Positions 35,440 to 44,293 of a DNA stretch of 64,000 nt are shown here, one piece after another. The DNA comes from an uncultured Actinomycetes bacterium (lineage in GTDB: Bacteria; Actinomycetota; Actinomycetes; Mycobacteriales; Mycobacteriaceae): positions 1-64,000 of the forward strand of contig CAISDL010000058.1 of the NCBI GenBank assembly GCA_903884065.1. The letters are read 5' to 3'. The notes under the pieces are model-generated. The model saw only the letters and a program-made list of their open reading frames with translations. It did not search any database and was not told where the DNA came from. Made by a program: the position numbers and the translations under genes. Position 1 is the first letter of the stretch, and every line of letters starts with the position of its first letter.

Positions 35440-36327
35440 CTACTTGGAGCGCTCTTCCTTGTCGCCGAGCAGCGAGTTCGCGAAGTCGGGCACGAAGTTG
35501 GTGAGGTCACGCGGCGGCCGGCGGTAGTTTCCGATCTGCGGACGCTCCGGGATCACCACCTTCTCCACCTCCACCTCCTCGTAGGGGATGCTGGACAGCA
35601 GGTGCGAGATCATGTTCAGCCTGGCGTGCTTCTTGATGTGAGACTCCACCTCGAACCACGGACTGGCCGGGGTGTCGGTGTGCACCATCATGTCGTCCTT
35701 GGCCCGGGAGTAGTCCTCCCAGCGGTAGATGGACTCCATGTCCATCGGGGAGAGCTTCCAGCGCCGCAGCGGGTCGTTGAGCCGGGACTTGAAACGGCGT
35801 AGCTGCTCCTCCTCGGAGACCGAGAACCAGTACTTCCGCAGCATGATTCCGTCGTCGATGAGCATCTGCTCGAAGATCGGGCACTGGCGCAGAAAAAGCG
35901 TCTCCTCGTGCGGAGTGCAGAAACCCATCACCCGTTCGACCCCGGCACGGTTGTACCAGGAGCGGTCGAACAACACGATCTCACCCTTGGTGGGCAGGTG
36001 CTCGATGTAGCGCTGGAAGTACCACTGGCCCTTCTCCCGGTCGCTGGGAGCCGGCAGCGCGGCGATGCGCGCGGCACGGGGGCTGAGATACTCGGTGATG
36101 CGCTTGATCGTTCCGCCCTTGCCTGCGGCGTCACGCCCCTCGAAGAGGATCACGATCCGCGCACCGGTGGCCCGAACCCACTCCTGGACCTTCACCAATT
36201 CGGTTTGCAGGCGGAATAATTCGGCCTCGTAGACGTCGTTGGACACCTTGGCGACGGCGGCGTTCTTCGACTTGTCTTTCGTGGACGTGTCTTTCGTGGA
36301 CTTGTCGTCCTTGGACTTCTTACTCAC
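35440..36327 (-). CDS. ppk2: Polyphosphate kinase 2
   Basis: 295 residues. Walker A GRDAAGKGGTI near residue 65, Walker B region LFDRSWYNRAGVERVMGF near residue 118, lid module RRFKSRLNDPLRRWKLSPMD near residue 177. Uses polyphosphate to phosphorylate nucleoside diphosphates, mainly GDP to GTP in mycobacteria. The first 25 residues are a Lys/Ser/Thr/Asp low-complexity leader built from a 15-base repeat, absent from the catalytic fold. Equivalent to Rv3232c. Confidence 0.93.
   Translation of the reverse strand: MSKKSKDDKSTKDTSTKDKSKNAAVAKVSNDVYEAELFRLQTELVKVQEWVRATGARIVILFEGRDAAGKGGTIKRITEYLSPRAARIAALPAPSDREKGQWYFQRYIEHLPTKGEIVLFDRSWYNRAGVERVMGFCTPHEETLFLRQCPIFEQMLIDDGIMLRKYWFSVSEEEQLRRFKSRLNDPLRRWKLSPMDMESIYRWEDYSRAKDDMMVHTDTPASPWFEVESHIKKHARLNMISHLLSSIPYEEVEVEKVVIPERPQIGNYRRPPRDLTNFVPDFANSLLGDKEERSK
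36271..36315 (-). repeat. 15-base repeat, 3 copies, in the ppk2 N-terminal leader
   Basis: Three imperfect 15-base units (36271-36285, 36286-36300, 36301-36315) encode five-residue repeats of the type STKDK/STKDT. The unit length keeps the frame. Confidence 0.75.
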
Positions 36328-36350
36328 CGGCGAATCCTACGACGGAACCG

Positions 36351-37760
36351 CTACTGGGCGCCGTCTATTAGCTCTTCGAGCGACTCGGCCAGAAGTTCGG
36401 GAAAGACGTCGACGTCGGTCATGGCGTCACGGTCGGCATTGATGCCGTAGTAGACCATTCCGCAGTACGACGTCACCCCGATGGCGAGCACCTGATCGTG
36501 CAACAGGGGCGGAACCGCGTAAGTCTCGAGCAGCTTCGCGCCTGCGATGTACATCTGGGCCTGCGGCCCAGGCACATTCGTGATCAGGAGATTGAACTGC
36601 CGCGGTGGGTACTGGGTTGCCACCCGGGTGCCCATGGCATGCAGAGTCGGTGGCGGGAAGCCGGACAACGTCACGATGGTGCGCGCGTCGACCAGACTCG
36701 TCACCGCGGAGTGGGACTCGGTGGCATGGGCGATCTGCGACAACCGCACCACCGGATTGCCCTCTCCCACCGGCAGATCGATGAGGAACGGCGCGACCTC
36801 GCTGATGGCCTGCCCCGCACCCGAGGCAGCCATTTCGGCGTCGGGGTACACCGAGGTCGGCGCCATCGCCCGGACCGTGAGGCTGGACGACACCGGTTCG
36901 CCCCGGGACAGCAGCCAGTTGCGCAGTGCGCCGGCGATCACCGTCAGCACGACGTCGTTGACATCGCAGTCGTAGCGGGCCCGAAGCCGCCGGAAATCGG
37001 CCAGTGGGGCCGAGGCCACGGTGAACCGGCGGTGACGCGACACCGTCGTATTGAGCGGACTGCTCGGTGCGCTGCGCCCGGCCACCCGCCGGGCCATCTG
37101 CGCCGCACGGCGGCCCACATTGACCAGGTCTCCGCTATTGCCGGCGACGTCGAGGACCGTCGACCGCAACGCCCGCAACTCCTGACCCGGACGGGCCATC
37201 CAATCCCCCACCGCGTCGAGGATCAACCGGCCCTCCGACGGCTCACGGGCGGGTAGCCAGATGTCCTCGCCGAGATCGGCGGGCCGGCGACTGCGGTCGG
37301 CGATGACGTGGCCGATCTCGCACGCCGCGACTCCGTTGATCAGCGACTGGTGAGATTTGATGAACAGTGCCAGGCGGTTTCCCTCCAGGCCCTCGATGAG
37401 GTACATCTCCCACAGCGGCCGGCCGCGATCCAGCGGCCGGCCGGCCAGCCGGGACACCAACTCGTGAAGTTGCGCGTCGCTGCCCGGCGACGGCAGCGCC
37501 GAGCGCCGCACGTGATAGGTGATGTCGAAGTCCGGGTCGTCGATCCATACCGGGCGGGCGATGCCGAGCACCACCTCGCGCACCTTCTGCCGGTATCGCG
37601 GGATCTGCGGCAGCCGTCGCTCCACCGTCTCCAGCAACGTGTCGTAGTTCAGCCCCCCGCGGGGCCGACGCAGGATCGACAACGACCCCACGTACATCGG
37701 CGTCGTCGTCTCCTCACGGTGATAGAACGACGCATCCGATGTCGACAGCCGAGTCACCAT
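36351..37760 (-). CDS. Wax ester synthase/DGAT homologue with altered active site
   Basis: 469 residues, full length for the WS/DGAT family that makes triacylglycerol and wax esters from acyl-CoA. The catalytic motif HHxxxDG is HQSLING here: His137 kept, second His to Gln138, Asp to Asn142. The second His is held to be the catalytic base, so the enzyme may be inactive or altered. Other family blocks are intact: PLWEMYLIEGL near 115, NDVVLTVIAGALRNWL near 265 and the NVPGP signature near 405. Position matches Rv3234c (tgs3). Start MVTRLSTSDASFY is typical; ATG 37760. Confidence 0.88.
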   Translation of the reverse strand: MVTRLSTSDASFYHREETTTPMYVGSLSILRRPRGGLNYDTLLETVERRLPQIPRYRQKVREVVLGIARPVWIDDPDFDITYHVRRSALPSPGSDAQLHELVSRLAGRPLDRGRPLWEMYLIEGLEGNRLALFIKSHQSLINGVAACEIGHVIADRSRRPADLGEDIWLPAREPSEGRLILDAVGDWMARPGQELRALRSTVLDVAGNSGDLVNVGRRAAQMARRVAGRSAPSSPLNTTVSRHRRFTVASAPLADFRRLRARYDCDVNDVVLTVIAGALRNWLLSRGEPVSSSLTVRAMAPTSVYPDAEMAASGAGQAISEVAPFLIDLPVGEGNPVVRLSQIAHATESHSAVTSLVDARTIVTLSGFPPPTLHAMGTRVATQYPPRQFNLLITNVPGPQAQMYIAGAKLLETYAVPPLLHDQVLAIGVTSYCGMVYYGINADRDAMTDVDVFPELLAESLEELIDGAQ

Positions 37761-37786
37761 CGCCGGGGGATCTCCGCACTCACGCC

Positions 37787-37820
37787 GTTACGGTAACCGT
37801 GGCGGGGCGAACGTGTAACC
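37787..37820. promoter_or_regulatory. Paired GGTTAC elements upstream of the WS/DGAT gene
   Basis: On the minus strand GGTTAC occurs at 37820-37815 and again at 37798-37793, 22 bases apart (two helical turns). The second lies within the palindrome GTTACGGTAAC (37787-37797). This is a candidate operator in the 78-base gap between the BcsB-like gene and the WS/DGAT gene. Confidence 0.35.
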
Positions 37821-37838
37821 ACCCACCTCGACGGCCGA

Positions 37839-39755
37839 CTACGTCCGGCCGTGCCGGCGTGCGCGGAGCAGGATCAGCGCAGCGCCGACGGCCGCGATCG
37901 CCGCAACACCACCGGCCACCCACCAGAACACGTTCGACTGCTGCGGCGCGGCCTCAGCGGACTCGATGACCGGAGGATTGGCAATGGTGAGCGGCTCGGC
38001 GCCGGGCACCGAGACGACCGCCCGGCCGTTGAGGCCCCCCCAGCGACTGGTCAGCCAGTTCAGCAGACTGTCGAGTTGGCCGGGCGCCCCGTTGGAACTG
38101 GCGATCAGCAGCGAGCGCTGTCCGTCGAACACCGTCTGCAGCGAGCCGAACTTGACCTCGGGGTCCAGCGTCAGGCTTGCAGATTGCCCCTGCGGGTCGA
38201 CGCCCTGGACGGTCAGCTTTCCACCCTCGGTGTTGAACGGCAGCGTGACGGAGGGGTCGTCGAAGCCGTCGGGGGAAATGAGTACTGCCGAACCGCCGCT
38301 GCCGATCGCCTCCCGCAGCGTGGCGACCTCCGTCGTCAACGGAATACCGCTCATGCGCTGCAAGCCCACGGCGATCTGGGCGGCACGGACGGTGTCACCG
38401 AAGGTGTCCGGCCCGATTCCGAACTGCACGGTCGGCATCAGTGCCTGCGGGAATCCCTGGATTCCCTGCGGCACAGGAGGATTGGCGGGCCGGGCCTGAA
38501 TCGTGGACTCGCCGTCGATCCGGAGCGCCACCGGCAGGTAGTCGCCGCAGTGTCCGGGATCGCCGGTGGTGTGGACGGCCACTTCGAGGGTGACGAATCG
38601 CTTGAGCAACTTGTCGGGAACGGTCACCGTGCGATCGATGACGCCGTCCGGGGTGGCCGCCCACCGGTCGATGACCTTGTCGCCGATCGAGACGGTCACC
38701 TCACCGCCGAAGTCGCGGGGCATCGGGGTGTGCGATCCGAGCAGGTGAACGCGGAATCCCGCCAGGGGGTGGCCGAAGCGGGTTTGATCCAGATCGATTC
38801 CGACCCGCGGCCACAATGCGTTGTTGGTCAGGTCGCCGGAGCGGGTCACATCGGCGACGGTGGTGTTGTCGCTGAGCAGTTCCTGCTCGGGCAAGTCGTC
38901 GGCGACCGCCTTGGCGCTGGTGGCGAACGGCAATGAGGCGCTGGACAACAGCCGCGCCTGGTCGGCGAGGTCCTTGCCGGCGCCCGAGATCAGCAGCGAG
39001 GGCACACCCGAACCCTGGAGCGAAAGCCCTTTCTCGCCACCCTCTTTGACGACGATCTGCCGCTCCAGCGGCGCGGCCGGCGCGTCGAGGGCCGTCTTGC
39101 CGGCCGGCAGCGGCACGACGACGACAACGGGGCTCTGACCGTTGTGGGTGGCGATGGCCGCCGCGACCTGGACGGCGGCGTCGGACTCCGCCGGGGAGGG
39201 CTTGGGCGGCATGCCGATGGTGACCTTGCGGAGCACCGGCGGCAGGAAGTTGGCGACCGAGGTGGGGACCGCGACACCTCCGGTGAACGTCGCCGCGATG
39301 TCGACCAGTCGAAGCGGCGCGTCGTCATCCCAGCAGTAGGGATCCACCGGGATGGCGGTCAGCCCGAGGGTCAGGTTCACCCACCCCCCCGATACCTCCA
39401 CATCCTTGAGCGGGATCACGATGTCGGCCTGGTCCTGGGTCGGCAGGCTGACCCGGGAGATCGTCCGGCCGTTCTGGCTGACCGTGAGGTTGCCGAATCT
39501 GAGCCGGACCGGGATTTCGACCGTGGCCCGCAAGGCGACCGGGGCCAGGCCGGGCGGCACCGGGAAGGTCATGCTCGTCGTGATGTTGTCGCGGTGGAGG
39601 AAGAACGCGACCGTCCCGGACCCCCCAAGATCCGACAACGACATCGTGGCGGCCTCGCCGGAGACGCCGATATCGCCCAACGGTTGGGCAGTTGCGAGCG
39701 GGGAGGTCCAGAGGACCATCGCGACAACCCCGGCCAGCGCTCCGATACGACGCAT
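37839..39755 (-). CDS. Secreted, membrane-anchored BcsB-like protein
   Basis: 638 residues from ATG 39755 (GAGGG 5 bases upstream). Signal peptide at about 1-25 (ends ATAQ), long beta-rich extracytoplasmic region, one C-terminal membrane helix near 608-629 and a short basic tail. The layout and blocks such as LRFGNLTVSQNGRTI, LGLTAIPVDPYCWDD and later repeated carbohydrate-binding-like domains recall BcsB, the periplasmic cellulose-synthase partner. No BcsA-type synthase is seen in the window. Last gene of the polysaccharide operon, 56 bases after the GH16 gene. BcsB assignment is by pattern only; function in glycan export or anchoring is inferred. Confidence 0.6.
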   Translation of the reverse strand: MRRIGALAGVVAMVLWTSPLATAQPLGDIGVSGEAATMSLSDLGGSGTVAFFLHRDNITTSMTFPVPPGLAPVALRATVEIPVRLRFGNLTVSQNGRTISRVSLPTQDQADIVIPLKDVEVSGGWVNLTLGLTAIPVDPYCWDDDAPLRLVDIAATFTGGVAVPTSVANFLPPVLRKVTIGMPPKPSPAESDAAVQVAAAIATHNGQSPVVVVVPLPAGKTALDAPAAPLERQIVVKEGGEKGLSLQGSGVPSLLISGAGKDLADQARLLSSASLPFATSAKAVADDLPEQELLSDNTTVADVTRSGDLTNNALWPRVGIDLDQTRFGHPLAGFRVHLLGSHTPMPRDFGGEVTVSIGDKVIDRWAATPDGVIDRTVTVPDKLLKRFVTLEVAVHTTGDPGHCGDYLPVALRIDGESTIQARPANPPVPQGIQGFPQALMPTVQFGIGPDTFGDTVRAAQIAVGLQRMSGIPLTTEVATLREAIGSGGSAVLISPDGFDDPSVTLPFNTEGGKLTVQGVDPQGQSASLTLDPEVKFGSLQTVFDGQRSLLIASSNGAPGQLDSLLNWLTSRWGGLNGRAVVSVPGAEPLTIANPPVIESAEAAPQQSNVFWWVAGGVAAIAAVGAALILLRARRHGRT

Positions 39756-39811
39756 TGCCACCCTCGCACTATCAGTCGACGCCCCGGCCAGTTCCGGAAT
39801 CAGACGATTGT

Positions 39812-40624
39812 TCAATTTAACGGCTCGAATCGCATCCAGTCGACGAGCAGGGTCGCCGGGAATCGAGTCGAGTCGTCCGGTGGGCCCGGCCACGTCCCGC
39901 CCACCGCGAGATTGATCAGGACGAACATCGGATCGTTGAAGACCCACGGTGAATCGGGCGCCACCGTCTCCGGCGTGAAGGTGGCCAGCACGGTGTCGTC
40001 GACTCCGATCGTGACGCTGTTCTCCCGGCGCGTCATCCAGTAGTCGTGGAAATCGGCCGACAGGTCATCGATCGCCCCCTCCTCGACGGCGTCATATTCG
40101 GGGCCGTGCACAGCCACGTGGTACTGGGTCGGATCGTTGACCAGTTCGATGATGTCGATCTCACCGCAGTCCGGCCATCCGACGGTCTCGGCGTTCGCCC
40201 CCAGCATCCAGAACGCCGACCACAGGCCCTGACCAGCGGGCAGTTTCATCCGGGCGGCAATGGTTCCGAACGGGAACACGATCTTGTCCCGGGTGGTCAT
40301 CCGGCCTGAGGTGTAACCGTCGCCGGCCTTGCGCGCACGGATCACCAGGTTGCCCTCGCCGTCGAGCATGATGTTCTCCGGCGCGTCGGTATAGGTCTGC
40401 AGGCTTCCCGCCTCCCAACCATGTTCGGCGGACGATCCGACGTCGACGGACCAGTAGTCCGGGTTGGGCGGCGCCCCGGCAGGTCCGTCGAACTCCTCGA
40501 CGAACGCTGAGGTGACCACCGTGCCGGTGCCGGCCTGAGCGCTTCCGCACTCCACGACGGGAAGCGCCAGCAATGCCGACACGAGGGCGACGGCCGTGGA
40601 TCTGGGCGCCATCCGCCGCCTCAC
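39812..40624 (-). CDS. Secreted GH16-family glycan hydrolase/transglycosylase
   Basis: 270 residues. Signal peptide at about 1-31 (ALVSALLALPVVECGSAQA; the Cys could alternatively be a lipobox). GH16 active site GEIDIIE: nucleophile Glu155, acid/base Glu160. WSAFWML and a C-terminal NLAVGG are also typical. Family members cut or rearrange beta-1,3, beta-1,3/1,4-glucans or galactans. GTG start overlaps the flippase TGA (GTGA). Inside an export operon, it likely trims or releases the polymer; substrate not proved. Confidence 0.85.
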   Translation of the reverse strand: MRRRMAPRSTAVALVSALLALPVVECGSAQAGTGTVVTSAFVEEFDGPAGAPPNPDYWSVDVGSSAEHGWEAGSLQTYTDAPENIMLDGEGNLVIRARKAGDGYTSGRMTTRDKIVFPFGTIAARMKLPAGQGLWSAFWMLGANAETVGWPDCGEIDIIELVNDPTQYHVAVHGPEYDAVEEGAIDDLSADFHDYWMTRRENSVTIGVDDTVLATFTPETVAPDSPWVFNDPMFVLINLAVGGTWPGPPDDSTRFPATLLVDWMRFEPLN

Positions 40625-41961
40625 TCGACGACCCCGCCCGGTTCACCGCGGGCCGGCACCTCGACCTGACCCCGGTAAGCCCGCCACACCAGGGGCCCGC
40701 AGACCAGAACCTCGACTCCGACTGCGGCAAGCCAGCCAAGACTCAGACCGACCAGACCGCCGTGGTGGGCGCCCAGTGCCGCACCACCGATCTCACCGGC
40801 GCCGAGGACGGCCATGAGGACGGCCTCGCGGCCCTCGTTGCCGATGACCCGCGCCAGGGTGACGTGGTGATCTTTGATGACGGTGCCCAGACTCCCGAAC
40901 GCCAGCACGATCAGAACGAGGTGACCGTTCTGCGCGTACGCCTCCCCGAAGATCCCGAGGATCAGCGCGCCGAACACCAGAATCACGAGGTTGGCCGCGA
41001 GACAGATGAGGAGCGCGAACCGCAGCGTGAACCGGAACTCCATGATGAAATCCCGGGAGTCCCGGGCGCCGGAGGCGAAGAGCGCGGTCGCCAGAGCGAC
41101 CGGCAGGAAGAACACGAAACCGGCCAGCGACCAGCTGGCATAGAGATAGGCGGCCTGCTCCGAACCCAGCACGGCGTTCGCCACGATCGGGATGACGAAG
41201 TACGGCATCAACAGCGACGTGTTCAAGGCATGGTGGCGAGCGGCGTCGAACTGCATCCCGCGCAACACCGAAAGGTGCGGAAGTGCCCGCCGCACCGACA
41301 CCCGGTATCGGCGCATCAGCAGGACCACGACCCCCGCGATCGAGATCGCGTTGGCCAGAAACCAGCTGGCGACGATGTTCAGCGAACCGAACCGCGCCAG
41401 CGCCAGGGCGAACGCGCCCAGTAGCACCAGCTTGACGACCGCTTGAGTGATATTGCGGCCCAGTTGAATTCCGCCACCGTGCGCAGCCAACAGAGCCTGG
41501 TCGAGCAGGTTGCCGACGGCCTGTGTCGCGACGACGCCGACGAACACCACGGTGGCGACGGGGCGGCTGCCGACACCCGGCAGGCCGAGTAGCGCATCCG
41601 GCAGCAGCAGCGCGCATATCAGCGCCGCGAGGCTCGCAACCGCCCCGCAGACCACGGTGACGGTCGACACCAGCGTGCTGCGGCCCTCCCGCATCGCGGG
41701 AAGCCGAACCATGACCAGCGTGCCGAACCCGAGCACCGACAGCGGGGCGAGCAGGCCCATGGCGGAGATCGCCGTCGACGCCTCACCGACCGTGGATGCC
41801 GGAAAGGCGCGGGCGGCCACCGCCCAGAAGGCGAATCCCAACCCGGCGGTGACCAGGGTGGTCGAGGCCAGCGAGGCCGCACTGCGCAGCAGGAAGCGCA
41901 GCTTGTCGCGGTTCTCGGACTGCTGTTCTTCGGCGCCGGCGGGCTGTTCTACGGCGGCCAT
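40621..41961 (-). CDS. Wzx-like oligosaccharide flippase
   Basis: 446 residues, about 12-14 hydrophobic segments across the whole length, starting after a 30-residue polar head. The pattern and lack of ATP motifs fit the MOP/PST superfamily that flips lipid-linked oligosaccharides. Characteristic early segment: FAFWAVAARAFPASTVGEASTAISAMGLL. ATG 41961 lies inside the 3' end of the upstream GT4 gene (13-base overlap); the upstream frame is not protein-like. Would move the assembled repeat unit across the membrane for polymerisation outside. Confidence 0.8.
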   Translation of the reverse strand: MAAVEQPAGAEEQQSENRDKLRFLLRSAASLASTTLVTAGLGFAFWAVAARAFPASTVGEASTAISAMGLLAPLSVLGFGTLVMVRLPAMREGRSTLVSTVTVVCGAVASLAALICALLLPDALLGLPGVGSRPVATVVFVGVVATQAVGNLLDQALLAAHGGGIQLGRNITQAVVKLVLLGAFALALARFGSLNIVASWFLANAISIAGVVVLLMRRYRVSVRRALPHLSVLRGMQFDAARHHALNTSLLMPYFVIPIVANAVLGSEQAAYLYASWSLAGFVFFLPVALATALFASGARDSRDFIMEFRFTLRFALLICLAANLVILVFGALILGIFGEAYAQNGHLVLIVLAFGSLGTVIKDHHVTLARVIGNEGREAVLMAVLGAGEIGGAALGAHHGGLVGLSLGWLAAVGVEVLVCGPLVWRAYRGQVEVPARGEPGGVVE

Positions 41962-43199
41962 CCGCCCGCCTTCTTCGCCGCGATGGCATCGAGGTACATC
42001 GCCTCGATGCGCTCGACCAGGGCGCCGATGGTGAACTGCCGCGAGCGCTCCCAGCCCGCCGCCCCGAAGGCCGCGGCCGTCTGCGGCTCGCGCAGCAGTC
42101 GCGCCAGCGCTCCCGCCAGGGCAGGGGCGTCGCCGGGCGGCACCAGCAGACCGGTCTGGCCGTCGACCACCAGATCGACGATGCCGCCGGACGTGGTGGC
42201 GACAACGGGGCGCCCGGCTGCCATGGCCTCCAGCACCACGGTGGGGCACGCGTCGGCGACCACCGACGGCACCACCACCGCCCGCGCCGAACGGAACAGC
42301 GCGATGACCTCCTCGTGCGGCACCGGTCCCGGCCAGTGGGCCCCGGGCGGGAAATCCCAGGGCTCCGGCGCACCGTTGCGTCCCACCAACACCAGCGGCG
42401 GCGGGGAGTCCAGGAGGCGGTAGGCGTCGAGCAGGACCTGAACTCCCTTGTCGGTGGTGAGATCACCGGCGAACAGCAGCGGGGCATCAGGCTCAGTGGG
42501 CGCGATCTCGTCGACGACGAGTTCGTCGGGGATGAAGTTGGAGATCACCCGCGCGTTCAGGCTCGCCCCGTGCAGCCAGTGACCGGCGGGCACCGCGACG
42601 GCGTCGGCGACCGCGCTGCTGACCGCGGCCACCTCGGTGAGCAGGCGCGCCCGGCGTCGGGCCGCCCAGGCGTTGGCGGTCACGGTGACCACGCCGTTGG
42701 CGGGTCCGTAATGCTCCGACGCGCACGGGAAGCAGCGCTTCACCGACGGCCCCGGGCACAGCTGCCGACCGAACTCCATCAGCCGCTTGGTGGCGCAGAC
42801 ATGGCTGTAGTCGTGCAGTGTCATGACCACCGGCACGCCGGCTCTGGCGGCCGGCCCCAGTGCGCTGTTGACGATCCAGTTGTGGGCGTGGACCACCTCG
42901 ATCCGACCGCGGGCCAGTTCATCGGCGATCGCGCGGCTGACGCCCGGGTCGGGCACCGGCAGCGCATGCGGCCGGGACGCATCGCTGTAGAGAACGGGAA
43001 GGCGCGAGGCCGCGGTGCGGACGCGAACCACCCGGATACCGTCCACCACACCGCTACCGGCCGGATCCTCAGCGGTCGCGAAGCCCAGCAGTGTCACGTC
43101 ATGGGACCTGGCCGCCAACGCGCGAGCCAGGTTCACGACGTGGCGCTCCTCTCCCCCTGACACCGGCGGAAGGAACTGGGCCAGCAGCAGAATCCTCAC
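41949..43199 (-). CDS. GT4-family glycosyltransferase
   Basis: 416 residues, GT-B fold. N-terminal MRILLLAQFLPPVSGGEERHV acceptor domain; the C-terminal nucleotide-sugar domain has LLFAGDLTTDKGVQVLLDAY near 240, VVPSVVADACPTVVLEAMAAGRPVVA near 325 (E-x7-E type) and GLLVPPGD. Cys-rich stretch RQLCPGPSVKRCFPCASEH near 145 is unusual and may bind metal or form a structural site. Retaining transfer to a lipid-linked acceptor is likely. Overlaps the neighbouring GT4 by 4 bases at its start and the flippase at its end. Confidence 0.87.
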   Translation of the reverse strand: MRILLLAQFLPPVSGGEERHVVNLARALAARSHDVTLLGFATAEDPAGSGVVDGIRVVRVRTAASRLPVLYSDASRPHALPVPDPGVSRAIADELARGRIEVVHAHNWIVNSALGPAARAGVPVVMTLHDYSHVCATKRLMEFGRQLCPGPSVKRCFPCASEHYGPANGVVTVTANAWAARRRARLLTEVAAVSSAVADAVAVPAGHWLHGASLNARVISNFIPDELVVDEIAPTEPDAPLLFAGDLTTDKGVQVLLDAYRLLDSPPPLVLVGRNGAPEPWDFPPGAHWPGPVPHEEVIALFRSARAVVVPSVVADACPTVVLEAMAAGRPVVATTSGGIVDLVVDGQTGLLVPPGDAPALAGALARLLREPQTAAAFGAAGWERSRQFTIGALVERIEAMYLDAIAAKKAGGWPP

Positions 43200-44293
43200 C
43201 GCGCCACCTCACGGTAGAGATCGTGAAGGTGTCTGGCGCAGTCATCCCAGGTGGGTATCCGCGGTGGTGCGGTCCGCGGCATCCGCGCCAGTTTCAGGAC
43301 CGCCGCGGCGATGTCACCGGAGGAGGCGTCGAGCGGAATCAACGTCGCCAGGCCGGCCTCACCGAGTTCGGTGAGGCCCGAGGTGTCGGCGACCAGGGCC
43401 GGGGTGCCGGTCCCGACCCCTTCCATCACCGCCACGGGATGGGCTTCGTAGTCGCTGAGCAGACACATCACGTCGGCGTCGGACACGACCTTGCCCAGAC
43501 CGCCCCGCTCATCGGGTCCGTAGCTGCGGATCACGACGTGGTCGGCGACGCCGAGTTCGGCGGCCATCTCCCGCAACCGCGCCTCGTACGGGCCCGTCCC
43601 GATCAGTGCCAGGGTGGCCCGGGGCTCCTCGCGCAGGATCAGCGGCATCGCCTGCAGGACACGGTGATGGCCCTTGTACTCCTCGAGGCGGCCGACGGAG
43701 ACCACCAGCGGGGTTCCGTCGATCCCCGGAGCGGCCGGGTCCACCGGAAGTGGTTGGGAGCCGTTACGAATCAGTCTGATGTCCGCCGCCGGGATGCCCA
43801 GGATCTGGGCGAACTTCCTGCGTTCGTACTCGCAGACGGCGACCAGCGCATCGGCCGACCTCAACAGCGGAGCGAGTGCCTTGAACTGCAAGGGGCGCAT
43901 GGACTCTCGAAGCTCGGAGGAGTTGCCACCGGTGTGGAAGGTCAGCACCGACGGTGTGTGAGTCCGACCTGCCGCCACCAGCGCGGCGGGCGGAACGAGA
44001 GTGTGCACACCCTGCATGTGAACGACGTCGTACACACCCCGGGCACCGAGCAGATGGCGGATGAGCCCGGGTGAGAAGTAGTAGTCGCGCGACCGGGGGT
44101 AGGCCGGCCAGCGCAGCACCCGGTAGCCGGACATGGTTTCGGACCGAGGCAGTTCGCCGGTGGTGTCGGTGGTCAGCACCGTCACATCCACGCCCGAGTC
44201 CACCAACCGCCGGGAGACCTCGTGGACGTGAGTCTCGATGCCGCCCATGAACGGCAGCGCCCGGGCGGCAACCATGCCGACGCGCAGCGTCAT
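43196..44293 (-). CDS. GT4-family glycosyltransferase
   Basis: 365 residues, GT-B fold. Gly-rich N-terminus (ARALPFMGGIETHVHEVSRRL), then LVVSVGRLEEYKGHHRVLQAM near 210 and SDYEAHPVAVMEGVGTGTPALVADTSG near 300 (E-x7-E). ATG 44293 overlaps the GT2 stop by 4 bases. Resembles mannosyl- or glucosyltransferases such as PimB-like enzymes. Second of two GT4 genes in a row, so the repeat unit probably has at least three sugars. Confidence 0.88.
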   Translation of the reverse strand: MTLRVGMVAARALPFMGGIETHVHEVSRRLVDSGVDVTVLTTDTTGELPRSETMSGYRVLRWPAYPRSRDYYFSPGLIRHLLGARGVYDVVHMQGVHTLVPPAALVAAGRTHTPSVLTFHTGGNSSELRESMRPLQFKALAPLLRSADALVAVCEYERRKFAQILGIPAADIRLIRNGSQPLPVDPAAPGIDGTPLVVSVGRLEEYKGHHRVLQAMPLILREEPRATLALIGTGPYEARLREMAAELGVADHVVIRSYGPDERGGLGKVVSDADVMCLLSDYEAHPVAVMEGVGTGTPALVADTSGLTELGEAGLATLIPLDASSGDIAAAVLKLARMPRTAPPRIPTWDDCARHLHDLYREVAR

